NCBI GenBank assembly: GCA_017394515.1
Contig: JAFPXY010000009.1
Coordinates: 1-54,538, forward strand
DNA: 54,538 nt
Reading direction: 5' to 3'
DNA from: Bacillota bacterium
GTDB taxonomy: Bacteria; Bacillota; Clostridia; Peptostreptococcales; Anaerovoracaceae
Of the stretch, positions 25,059 to 32,261 are shown piece after piece. The translations under genes were made by a program, and so were the position numbers. The first letter of the stretch is position 1. Every line of letters begins with the position of its first letter. The notes beneath the pieces are model-generated. The model had not been told where the DNA came from. It saw only the letters and a program-made list of their open reading frames with translations, and did not search any database.

Positions 25059-26450
25059 TTAGCCCATAAACATCGGAACAAAGTAGAGTCCGAGGCAAGC
25101 AACAACTACCCAGAATACGCAGATGAATGCCATGAATCCCCAAACGTCCTTCAGCTTCATACCTACTACAGCAAGAGCAGGGATCATGTACAGAGGCTGA
25201 ATGAGGTTGGTGCACTCGTCGCCGTATACGAAAGCGTTGAGGCAGTTGAACAGGTTAGCTCCTTCGATACCATTTACAGCACCTACGATTAAAGGTCCCT
25301 GTACTGTGAACTGTCCACCCTGTGAAGGGATGAAGATGTTAACGATACATGCTGAAATGAATACCCATACAGGAAGTGACTGAGCGGAAGCGATGGAGAT
25401 GATTCCGTTAACGATTACAGAACCAAGACCGCCTTCGATGTACATCATGCCCATGATAGCTCCGTAGAAGGGGAACTGAAGCATAACGTCTGTAGCCAGA
25501 TGAGCGGAAGCCATGTGAGCGTTCATCCACTGACGAGGCTGAGGGAAGAGGATGGAGTTGATTCCAACGAACATGAAGATTACGAAGTTCATGTTAAGGG
25601 AACCAAGGAATCCCTTTGTTGCGAATGAGTATACCATGTAAGCTGCGATGAAGAGAGCAACAATCCACATGATGGGCTTGCAGGTGTTCATCTTGTCAGC
25701 AGCTGTAACGGGCTTCTCTGTGATAGCGAAGCTGTTAGGTACTTCGTCAGCCTGAGTAGCGATATCACCAAGCTCTACGAGCTCGTCCTTACCAGGACGT
25801 GTGAAGAGTACGAGGAGTACGAAGAGTACTGCAAGTACTGTGAAGATTACAACGTTTGTAGGGTTGTAGCAGGTCTCTGCAACGCTGTAGGAGGAACCTA
25901 CGATCTGAGCGTAGTTGGAATCCTCAAGAGCAAGTGTTGAATACAGAGTTGCGGAGGGTCCAAGGCACTGGCCGAGGATCATGCAGGAATATCCGCCTGC
26001 AACCATCATCGGGAAGTGGAGTCCTTTGATTCTCTTTGCTAAGTGCATAGCAAGGATAGGAGTTACTACTGTACAGAATGCCCAGTTGATCATGGATGAA
26101 ACATAACCGAAGATCATGAGGACGATCAGAGCGCCTGTTCTGGAGCTGATCTTGTTAGCAAGCCAGCCGAGGAACTTAGCAGCCTGAGGTGAACGTGCAC
26201 AAGTAGCAGTTACGATTACCATTAAGCCCATCTGGAAAGCGAGAGTGAACTGTGATGCAAGTCCATTCCACCATGCGTCGAGGAGCTCAACGGGACCCTT
26301 ACCAATGATAAGGGACAGTACGAATACGAGGATCATCAGGATTACGCAGAATACGAATGAATCCGGGATGATCTTTTCAGCAGCGAAGTTGAACTTCTTG
26401 CTGAACTTCCACAGGAAGGTACCCTTCTCGGGAACTTTTGCTTCAGACAT
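25059..26450 (-). CDS. AtoE-family short-chain fatty acid/acetoacetate transporter
   Basis: 463 residues, about 12 membrane helices. It fits the TIGR00366/AtoE family: IIPDSFVFCVILMIL near residue 30, MINWAFCTVVTPILA, and an IFIPSQGGQFTVQGPLI segment near residue 360 that is diagnostic. AtoE proteins move acetoacetate or short-chain fatty acids. As the last gene of a cluster with a BKACE enzyme, which releases acetoacetate, export or uptake of acetoacetate or a related acid is the best inference. AAAGGAG supports the start. Two operator-like repeats and a hairpin lie upstream, so it may also have its own promoter. Confidence 0.88.
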   Translation of the reverse strand: MSEAKVPEKGTFLWKFSKKFNFAAEKIIPDSFVFCVILMILVFVLSLIIGKGPVELLDAWWNGLASQFTLAFQMGLMVIVTATCARSPQAAKFLGWLANKISSRTGALIVLMIFGYVSSMINWAFCTVVTPILAMHLAKRIKGLHFPMMVAGGYSCMILGQCLGPSATLYSTLALEDSNYAQIVGSSYSVAETCYNPTNVVIFTVLAVLFVLLVLFTRPGKDELVELGDIATQADEVPNSFAITEKPVTAADKMNTCKPIMWIVALFIAAYMVYSFATKGFLGSLNMNFVIFMFVGINSILFPQPRQWMNAHMASAHLATDVMLQFPFYGAIMGMMYIEGGLGSVIVNGIISIASAQSLPVWVFISACIVNIFIPSQGGQFTVQGPLIVGAVNGIEGANLFNCLNAFVYGDECTNLIQPLYMIPALAVVGMKLKDVWGFMAFICVFWVVVACLGLYFVPMFMG

Positions 26451-26495
26451 TTGATGTCTCCTTTCTATAAAACCAAATACTTAATAAAGATTATT

Positions 26496-26551
26496 TATTC
26501 AGACGATTTTCGTCAATGACTAGATGATATTCAGACGATTTTCGTCAATGA
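26496..26551 (-). promoter_or_regulatory. Two 24 bp direct repeats with inner palindrome, upstream of the transporter gene
   Basis: TATTCAGACGATTTTCGTCA and the next 4 bases occur twice without change, at 26496-26519 and 26528-26551 (32 bp period). Each holds the inverted repeat GACGA-TTT-TCGTC. On the minus strand each contains TTGACG, which could act as a -35 element. They lie 46-101 bp ahead of the AtoE-type start codon, as expected for paired operators. Confidence 0.6.
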
Positions 26552-26570
26552 ATCAAAGTGATGATGATTA

Positions 26571-26602
26571 TTACGGCTGCGTTGCAAAGGGCGCAGCCGT
26601 AA
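26571..26602 (-). terminator. Hairpin between the zinc-ribbon gene and the transporter gene
   Basis: An 11 bp stem, TTACGGCTGCG (26571-26581) with CGCAGCCGTAA (26592-26602). No clear T-run follows on the minus strand, so it may be a partial terminator or an mRNA 3' end. Confidence 0.5.
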
Positions 26603-26619
26603 ATTATTTAGACAGTTGT

Positions 26620-26808
26620 TTATTCTACCTCAAAATATTCATTGTCGTCAAGTGTTCTTGCACCGTCATGTTCAAAAACACCCATTTCTCCGCAATCCGG
26701 GCAACGACCGAAGTCGTCTCCCAGTTCGGGGATCATGTCCTGCTGAAATTTGAACTTCTTTCCGCAGGAGGGACAATGGTAATACATGAAATTAGGACCC
26801 CAGCTCAT
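26620..26808 (-). CDS. Small zinc-ribbon protein
   Basis: 62 residues with two CPxCG knuckles (CPSCGKK at 12-18 and CPDCGEM) that should bind one zinc. The surrounding MSWGPNFMYYHCPSCGKKF is well conserved, from memory, in small proteins encoded next to BKACE genes of Clostridia. Its role is unknown; an accessory or regulatory function for the enzyme is a guess. It starts 2 bp after the BKACE stop, so it is in the same operon. Confidence 0.8.
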   Translation of the reverse strand: MSWGPNFMYYHCPSCGKKFKFQQDMIPELGDDFGRCPDCGEMGVFEHDGARTLDDNEYFEVE

Positions 26809-26810
26809 GA

Positions 26811-27668
26811 TTATTTCTTAAGTCCGAGGATCTGACGAGCTTCATCAGGAGTAGCGGGCTCGCAGCCATATTCTCTGATAACTCTTGCAGCTCTTGCGAT
26901 AAGCTGAGCGTTGGATTCAGCAAGTACGCCCTTGGAGTACATTACGTTGTCTTCCATACCAACACGGATGCTTCCGCCGAGAGCGATAGCAGCATACATA
27001 ACTTCCATTGCGCTGTGGCCAACACCGAAAGCGGACCATGTGTAGTTGCCCTTTCCGATGAGCTGGTCTGCAGTTTCCTTCATGAAGAGGAGGTTCTTAA
27101 GGGAACCGGGGATTCCATTAGCGCATCCCATGCAGAACTGGAAGTGAAGAGGTCCTTCGAGAACGCCCTTCTTAAGATAATATGCAGCGTTTCCGATCAT
27201 ACCGGGGTCGAAGCACTCGATCTCAGGCTTAACGTTGTTTTCCTTGAAGATACGTCCGCAATCTTCGAGGAACTTAGGGCTGTTGAGGAACAGACCGAAG
27301 TTGAGCCAGTTCATGGAACCGCAGTCATAGGAAGCCATCTCAGGCTTTAATTCCTTTACGTGAAGAACTCTGGTATCATCTGTAGCATAGATGTCGCCGG
27401 AGGTTGTAAGGTTAAGGATGATGTCGCATTCAGGATATCTTTCCTTGATCAGTCTTAAGGTTTCAGCAAATTTAAGGTGATCCATTGTGCCGTTTCCTTC
27501 GTCATCTCTCATGTGAAGATGTGCGATGGCAGCGCCTTCCTTCCAAGCTGCATAAACGTCGTCAGCGATTTCGGAAGGTGTCATAGGTACGTTGGGGTTG
27601 TTTTCTTTCTTGGGCCATGCTCCTGTAAGAGCAGCGGTGATGATTCTTTTGTTTTTAAGATCGCTCAT
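26811..27668 (-). CDS. Beta-keto acid cleavage enzyme (BKACE family)
   Basis: 285 residues. Family reaction: beta-keto acid plus acetyl-CoA gives acetoacetate plus a new acyl-CoA; the founding member is 3-keto-5-aminohexanoate cleavage enzyme (Kce) of lysine fermentation. The zinc-binding HxH is in IAHLHMRDDEG, the conserved glutamate in VGMEDNVMYSKG, and family segments GDIYATDDTR and FCMGCANGIPG are present. Without kdd, kamA or kal genes nearby, the lysine pathway is not shown; dehydrocarnitine cleavage or another beta-keto acid is equally possible. AAAGGAG supports the start; it is the second gene of the sigma-54 operon. Confidence 0.9.
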   Translation of the reverse strand: MSDLKNKRIITAALTGAWPKKENNPNVPMTPSEIADDVYAAWKEGAAIAHLHMRDDEGNGTMDHLKFAETLRLIKERYPECDIILNLTTSGDIYATDDTRVLHVKELKPEMASYDCGSMNWLNFGLFLNSPKFLEDCGRIFKENNVKPEIECFDPGMIGNAAYYLKKGVLEGPLHFQFCMGCANGIPGSLKNLLFMKETADQLIGKGNYTWSAFGVGHSAMEVMYAAIALGGSIRVGMEDNVMYSKGVLAESNAQLIARAARVIREYGCEPATPDEARQILGLKK

Positions 27669-27703
27669 TTTTTTCTCCTTTTATCTTTAAATAGATCTAT
27701 TAA

Positions 27704-28663
27704 TTACTTGTTATAAAGCATCTTGATGAGGTATTCGTTAAGACCTGAGTTGATCCTCTCGATATCTTCATCGGTGTATTCCATGAAGCCAACACGCTTT
27801 CCTTCTGCGTTCTTTTCAGCGCGGAAGCCGAGTTTGCCTTCGTTGATCATCTCTGTAAGAAGAGGTGAAGGTTCATGTGTATCTTCGATAGCCTTCAGAA
27901 CTGTGCTGTGGATCTGATATGTAAGCTGTGTGCCTACAAGGTCAGAGTTTACAAGTGGAGGAAGGTAAGGAAGTCTGAGACCGAAGCTGGTCTTGATTGC
28001 TGTATCTACGTCCTCAGCACTTGCGATGCCGTGCTCAACGATGGAGATTGCTTCTCTCCAGAGAGCATGCTGCAGACGGTTTGCAATGAAACCGGGAACG
28101 TCCTTCTTGCAAAGGCAAGGTGACTTACCGATCTTCTTCATGAAGTCCATAACAGTCTCTGCAACTTCATCCTCAGTAGCGTCAGTCTTAACTACTTCTA
28201 CGAGAGGAATGAGGTGGCCGGGATTCCAGAAGTGAGTTCCTACGAATCTCTCTCTGTGGGTGAGCTTTTCGCTGATCCAGCTGGGGCTCATAACAGAGGA
28301 GTTGGTGCAGAAGATGCAGTCCGGGCGGCAACGTTCTTCAAGGAGAGCAAAGGTTTCCTGCTTAACGTTGATGTCTTCAAATACTGCTTCGATTACGAGA
28401 TCAGCATTCTTAACGCCTTCTGAATCGATATCCTGTGTGAAGTGGATACGAGAAAGTCTCTCATCAAGTTCTTCGGGAGTTACGATCTCTTTTTCCACGA
28501 GCTGCTTGGTGCTTACGCGGATCTTGGATTCAACGTCAACGGGGAACTTGTCATAAACGGTGATTTCATACTCTTTTACGGAGGATACTACGAAAGCGAT
28601 GTTGCTTCCCATGAGTCCGCCGCCACAAATGAGTACGTTCTTAATGTTGTTTATTCTGCTCAT
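27704..28663 (-). CDS. 3-hydroxyacyl-CoA dehydrogenase-family (3-hydroxyacid) dehydrogenase
   Basis: 319 residues, longer than Hbd (282) and near the size of L-carnitine dehydrogenase. The NAD-binding Rossmann motif is GGGLMGSNIA (about 14-23); the catalytic histidine is in GTHFWNPGHLIPLVEVV. The C-terminal helical domain has GFIANRLQHALWREA. It probably oxidises a 3-hydroxy acid or ester to the beta-keto acid that the next gene product cleaves. It is the first gene behind the -24/-12 promoter. A separate true hbd is found at 34235-35083, which supports a different substrate for this one. Confidence 0.85.
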   Translation of the reverse strand: MSRINNIKNVLICGGGLMGSNIAFVVSSVKEYEITVYDKFPVDVESKIRVSTKQLVEKEIVTPEELDERLSRIHFTQDIDSEGVKNADLVIEAVFEDINVKQETFALLEERCRPDCIFCTNSSVMSPSWISEKLTHRERFVGTHFWNPGHLIPLVEVVKTDATEDEVAETVMDFMKKIGKSPCLCKKDVPGFIANRLQHALWREAISIVEHGIASAEDVDTAIKTSFGLRLPYLPPLVNSDLVGTQLTYQIHSTVLKAIEDTHEPSPLLTEMINEGKLGFRAEKNAEGKRVGFMEYTDEDIERINSGLNEYLIKMLYNK

Positions 28664-28719
28664 TTCTATATACGTCCTTTTCTATTAAAATTTTTAGACT
28701 CGAATTTGTACATATGTAA

Positions 28720-28735
28720 AGCAATGCCTGTGCCA
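28720..28735 (-). promoter_or_regulatory. Sigma-54 (-24/-12) promoter of the dehydrogenase-BKACE operon
   Basis: The minus strand reads TGGCACAGGCATTGCT, a full match to TGGCAC-N5-TTGCW (GG at -24, GC at -12). It lies 57 bp ahead of the dehydrogenase start and about 90 bp downstream of three enhancer sites. Confidence 0.9.
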
Positions 28736-28763
28736 ACTTTCCAAACTGCAGCAAAAAATTTTA

Positions 28764-28788
28764 AAACCCCTTGAAAATCAAGGGGTTT
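28764..28788 (-). terminator. Terminator of the enhancer-binding protein gene
   Basis: On the minus strand AAACCCCTTG pairs with CAAGGGGTTT around a short loop, followed by TAAAATTTTTT. It stops the regulator transcript between the enhancer sites and the sigma-54 promoter. Confidence 0.85.
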
Positions 28789-28824
28789 AAGCGTTTTATC
28801 AATTATTGTTCTGTCACCGAGTTG

Positions 28825-28884
28825 TGTCGCTATTATGCGACATGTCGCAAATAAGCGACAATTACGTGTCGCAGATATGCGACA
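28825..28884 (-). promoter_or_regulatory. Three palindromic upstream activating sites
   Basis: TGTCGC-N6-GCGACA occurs at 28825-28842, 28843-28860 and 28867-28884. The first two abut; the third is 6 bp further. They start 2 bp past the regulator stop codon and lie 90-150 bp upstream of the -24 element, the classical place for enhancer-binding protein sites. The same core, GTCGC-N6-GCGAC, recurs ahead of the regulator gene. Confidence 0.85.
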
Positions 28885-28886
28885 GC

Positions 28887-30284
28887 TCACGATTCTCTCT
28901 CTATTTCAGTGCCGGTCCGGTTCAGTTTCCTGTATATGACGCTCCTGTGCACTCCAAGGCGTTTGGCAGCTTCCGTTACCACTCCGCCGCATTCCTCCAG
29001 TATTTTGGTGATGTACTGAGCCTCCACCTTATCTGTAAATTCTTTGAGGGTCAGACCGTCGTTTCCCAGAAGAGGGTTAGCTACTTCCGAGAAGTACGGC
29101 CCGTAAGAGGCGGTGGGTACAGGAGTAAAGACCAACTCGTTCCCACGGCTTATCACGTATATACGTTCAACTACGTTTCGAAGTTCGCGGATATTTCCGG
29201 GCCAACTGTAGTTCTTCATGGTATCGACCGTGATCTCGGAGAATCGCTTGTGAGTGTTATTTTTCTCATTCAGCTCCCTTAGAAATAGTTCTGCCAAAGG
29301 CATTATGTCGTCGGGGCGCTCTGCAAGTCTGGGCAGTTTCAGGGTGAATACTGCAAGCCTGTAATACAGATCCTCACGGAAGGTTTTAGCCTGGACCATT
29401 GCCTCCAGATCGCTGTTGGTGGCGCAGATGATCCTCACGTCTACCGGAATTGTATTAACTCCTCCTACACGTCTTATCTCATGATTCTCTATGACTCTCA
29501 GAAGCCTGGACTGAAGTGCGGGAGACATTTCTCCTATCTCATCCAAAAAAAGTGTCCCTCCAGATGCTGCCTCGAAGAGTCCGATCTTGCCCTTTCTGAG
29601 AGCCCCGGTGAAGGCTCCTCCTTCGTAGCCGAAGAGCTCGGATTCCAGCAGGTTCTCAGGCATGGCTGCACAGTTGATGCTGATGAAACTTTCATTGGAT
29701 CTCCAGGACTGTTCATGTATGATCTGGGCGATCATGTCCTTGCCGGTACCGCTCTCACCCAGAATGACGATGTTGGCGTCTGACGAGGCTATGGTATTGA
29801 CAGAGTTTAAGATATCTTTCATCTCCCTGCTGTTGGCGACAATGACCCTCTTATCCCTGAGTCGCAGGTAGTCCAGCTCACGTCTGAGCAAGTCTGACTT
29901 CTGCTTCTCTCGATCGATTATCTCTTCCCATTCCTTGCTGCGCTCGGTACTCATGTTGTTGGTGACCACCATACGTACTTTACCATTCTGATCCAGGATG
30001 GGTACGCTGTTTGAGAAGGTATGCAGGTTATCAGTGCAGTTGATCTCCGCAGCCACTTCCCTCTTGGTCTTGATGGCCTCCATTACGGTCGAGTAGCTGT
30101 ATACGCCTTCTTCTACCATCTCCCGGACGTTCCTGCCCTCCAACTCATCAATTGGAAGACCCACACGCTGTGAGGCAACCTCATTGGTAAAGATCACGTT
30201 TCCGTATCCATCGGTAACGAAAATTGAGTCGCGGTAGTATTCTCTAAGTGCTTCTATGAGATCGTCTTTGTCTTTTTCTGTCAT
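28887..30284 (-). CDS. Sigma-54-dependent transcriptional activator (PAS-AAA+-Fis HTH)
   Basis: 465 residues from ATG 30284 (AGGAGA seven bases upstream; the frame opens 12 codons earlier but that start falls in a palindrome). A PAS sensor domain (about 10-112) and a short coiled coil are followed by the AAA+ domain (about 145-385) with Walker A GESGTGKD, the sigma-54 contact loop GAFTGA and Walker B GGTLFLDEIGEM. A Fis-type helix-turn-helix lies near 430-460 (TEAAKRLGVHRSVIYRKL). It activates the operon directly downstream through the three TGTCGC palindromes. The PAS domain suggests a small-molecule cue, perhaps the substrate of the pathway. Confidence 0.93.
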   Translation of the reverse strand: MTEKDKDDLIEALREYYRDSIFVTDGYGNVIFTNEVASQRVGLPIDELEGRNVREMVEEGVYSYSTVMEAIKTKREVAAEINCTDNLHTFSNSVPILDQNGKVRMVVTNNMSTERSKEWEEIIDREKQKSDLLRRELDYLRLRDKRVIVANSREMKDILNSVNTIASSDANIVILGESGTGKDMIAQIIHEQSWRSNESFISINCAAMPENLLESELFGYEGGAFTGALRKGKIGLFEAASGGTLFLDEIGEMSPALQSRLLRVIENHEIRRVGGVNTIPVDVRIICATNSDLEAMVQAKTFREDLYYRLAVFTLKLPRLAERPDDIMPLAELFLRELNEKNNTHKRFSEITVDTMKNYSWPGNIRELRNVVERIYVISRGNELVFTPVPTASYGPYFSEVANPLLGNDGLTLKEFTDKVEAQYITKILEECGGVVTEAAKRLGVHRSVIYRKLNRTGTEIERES

Positions 30285-30308
30285 TATCTTTCTCCTGTGA
30301 AAACACGC

Positions 30309-30334
30309 GATGCGTCGCAATATTGCGACGCATC
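30309..30334 (-). promoter_or_regulatory. 26 bp perfect palindrome upstream of the activator gene
   Basis: The centre is GCGTCGCAATATTGCGACGC, extended by GAT and ATC on the two sides. It holds the same GTCGC-N6-GCGAC core as the enhancer sites and lies 25-50 bp ahead of the activator start. This position fits autoregulation, probably repression, of the activator. Confidence 0.75.
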
Positions 30335-30428
30335 TAGATTATATCCTACGAGGACTGTTTAAGCAAGCCCCAAAACACTGCATGCAGGGGTTTTTATTAT
30401 ACAGAGAAGAGTCCAGCCTACGTCTCCG

Positions 30429-32261
30429 TTACTGCTGTTTTCCTGCCCAGACTTCCGAGATAGCTTTATCTTCAAACTGACGCATCCAGAGGTCGTAGTA
30501 ATGACCGTGGGCTTCGAGAAGTTCTTCATGTCTTCCCTGCTCTATGATCTTGCCGTCCTTTACCACCAGTATCACATCGGCGTCCTTTACGGTAGAAAGC
30601 CTGTGAGCGATGACGATGGAGGTACGGCCCTTGATGACCTTTTCGATGGCGGACTGGATCCTTTGCTCCGTAATGGTATCTACGGAGGCTGTAGCCTCGT
30701 CAAGTACCACGATCTTCGGTTCAGCAATGATGGCTCTCGCAAAGGATATTAGTTGCTTTTCGCCGGTGGAAAGCAGGTCTCCGCCCTCGCCTACGTTGGT
30801 TTCGATCCCATTCTCCAGCTTATCCAGAACGTTCTGGAGAGACAGAAGGTCGATGGCTTTCTGGATCTCTTCATCCGTGGCGTCGGGCTTGCCGTAAACC
30901 AGGTTGTCCCTGATGGTTCCTGAGAAAAGATGCGGCGACTGGAGCACGTAACCCAGGGCCGAATGCAGCCAGAGCTGCGAGCGGTCGCGGGCGTCGCGTC
31001 CGTCGATTAAAAGCCTCCCCTTGGTGGGCTCATAGAACCTGCAGATGAGATTTGCCAGAGTGGATTTGCCCGCTCCGGTCTCACCTACGATGGCTATATT
31101 GGTTCCGAAGGGTATCTTCAGATTGAAATCTTCCAAAATATATTCATCCCCATCGGGATATTTGAAGTCCACATGGTCGAACTCTATGTCTCCCTTGATA
31201 GGTTCCCAGTTTTCCTTCTTTGGATCGAAGCAGTCTCCGTAGATGGCAACGACTTCATCCCTGTCGGATACCGTGGGCTTCAGGTTAAGCAGATCCGTGA
31301 ACCTTCCGATGTTTACCTGAGCCTGCACGAGAAGCGCCAGAACCTCCACAAGCCATCTTACAGGCTCCATGAGATCCTGGGCGTAGCTCATGAAGAGTGA
31401 GAAGGTTCCCACCTGATCAGCTGCCAGGATGCCGCCCTTCCAAAGCACCAGGGCCAGAGCGCAAGATGATGCCATGTTGGTTATCATGGAGAAGGCGCCG
31501 TAGGTCCTTGCGGACTGCATGACCTTGTGCTTCATATGAGAGGTCTCTTCCATGAACTCTCTGTCGGTCTTTTCCTCGATGGCCAGGGACTTGATGGTCT
31601 TGGCCCCGGTGATTCCCTCGTTGAAGTTACCCGTGATATTGGAGTTTATCTCTCTTATCTGGTGATGCAGGTCGAAGAGCCTTCCCTGGAAGAAGGCGAA
31701 GAGCACCACGATGACGGGCACTACCAGGAATACCAGGCCCGTGAGCTTAACGTTGATACCAAGCATTACCACGGCCGCTCCGATTACGAAGAGCGCAAAA
31801 TACGTTCCATCGAAGAGTTGCCAGGTGAAGAGCTCTCCTATTCTCGAGGTATCGCTCATGACACGGGCATGGATGTAACCCACGCTGTTCTGGTTATAGT
31901 AGTCGAAGCTGAGCTTCTGAAGATGTGAGAAAGCCCGGTCTCTCATATCTCTGTCCATGCTGACCTCCGTGGCGAGACATCCTCTGACGCCGAAATAGCT
32001 GATGACGGCGGTCAGAATGATCAGCAAGGTATAAACGAGAGCAAAGGGAACGATACCATTCAGGGTGGATTCCTTTACGAAGTGGTCCAAAGCATATTTC
32101 TGAAGCACCGGTCTCAATACGTCGGAAATACTGCAAAGTATCTGCGCCACGACGAGTCCTACAAACTGCTTCTTATATGGTTTTGCGAAGGGAAGCAGTC
32201 TCGGTATGCCGAAGAGAGGCAAAGCCACGCGCTTCTTATCTGATTTCTTATCTTTAGTCAT
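30429..32261 (-). CDS. ABC exporter subunit (half-transporter), catalytic-site partner B
   Basis: 610 residues from ATG 32261, which has GGAGG six bases upstream and overlaps the stop of the preceding ABC gene by 8 bp; a longer frame to 32321 lies wholly inside that gene. Six-helix membrane domain (about 25-330), then an ABC ATPase with Walker A GETGAGKST, a divergent signature LLSTGEKQL, and Walker B IVVLDEATASVD with the catalytic glutamate. With its neighbour it forms a heterodimer of the LmrCD/BmrCD/TM287-288 kind, exporting drugs, lipids or peptides. Confidence 0.92.
   Translation of the reverse strand: MTKDKKSDKKRVALPLFGIPRLLPFAKPYKKQFVGLVVAQILCSISDVLRPVLQKYALDHFVKESTLNGIVPFALVYTLLIILTAVISYFGVRGCLATEVSMDRDMRDRAFSHLQKLSFDYYNQNSVGYIHARVMSDTSRIGELFTWQLFDGTYFALFVIGAAVVMLGINVKLTGLVFLVVPVIVVLFAFFQGRLFDLHHQIREINSNITGNFNEGITGAKTIKSLAIEEKTDREFMEETSHMKHKVMQSARTYGAFSMITNMASSCALALVLWKGGILAADQVGTFSLFMSYAQDLMEPVRWLVEVLALLVQAQVNIGRFTDLLNLKPTVSDRDEVVAIYGDCFDPKKENWEPIKGDIEFDHVDFKYPDGDEYILEDFNLKIPFGTNIAIVGETGAGKSTLANLICRFYEPTKGRLLIDGRDARDRSQLWLHSALGYVLQSPHLFSGTIRDNLVYGKPDATDEEIQKAIDLLSLQNVLDKLENGIETNVGEGGDLLSTGEKQLISFARAIIAEPKIVVLDEATASVDTITEQRIQSAIEKVIKGRTSIVIAHRLSTVKDADVILVVKDGKIIEQGRHEELLEAHGHYYDLWMRQFEDKAISEVWAGKQQ

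Noticed and set aside
30309-30334. The 26 bp palindrome as a terminator
   Set aside because: No T-run follows on either strand and its core equals the enhancer sites, so a protein-binding site is the better reading.
30365-30405. CCCC...GGGGTTTTT hairpin after the ABC exporter genes as a terminator
   Set aside because: The short stem and long loop are weak, and the T-run is on the plus strand while the genes are on the minus strand; not called.
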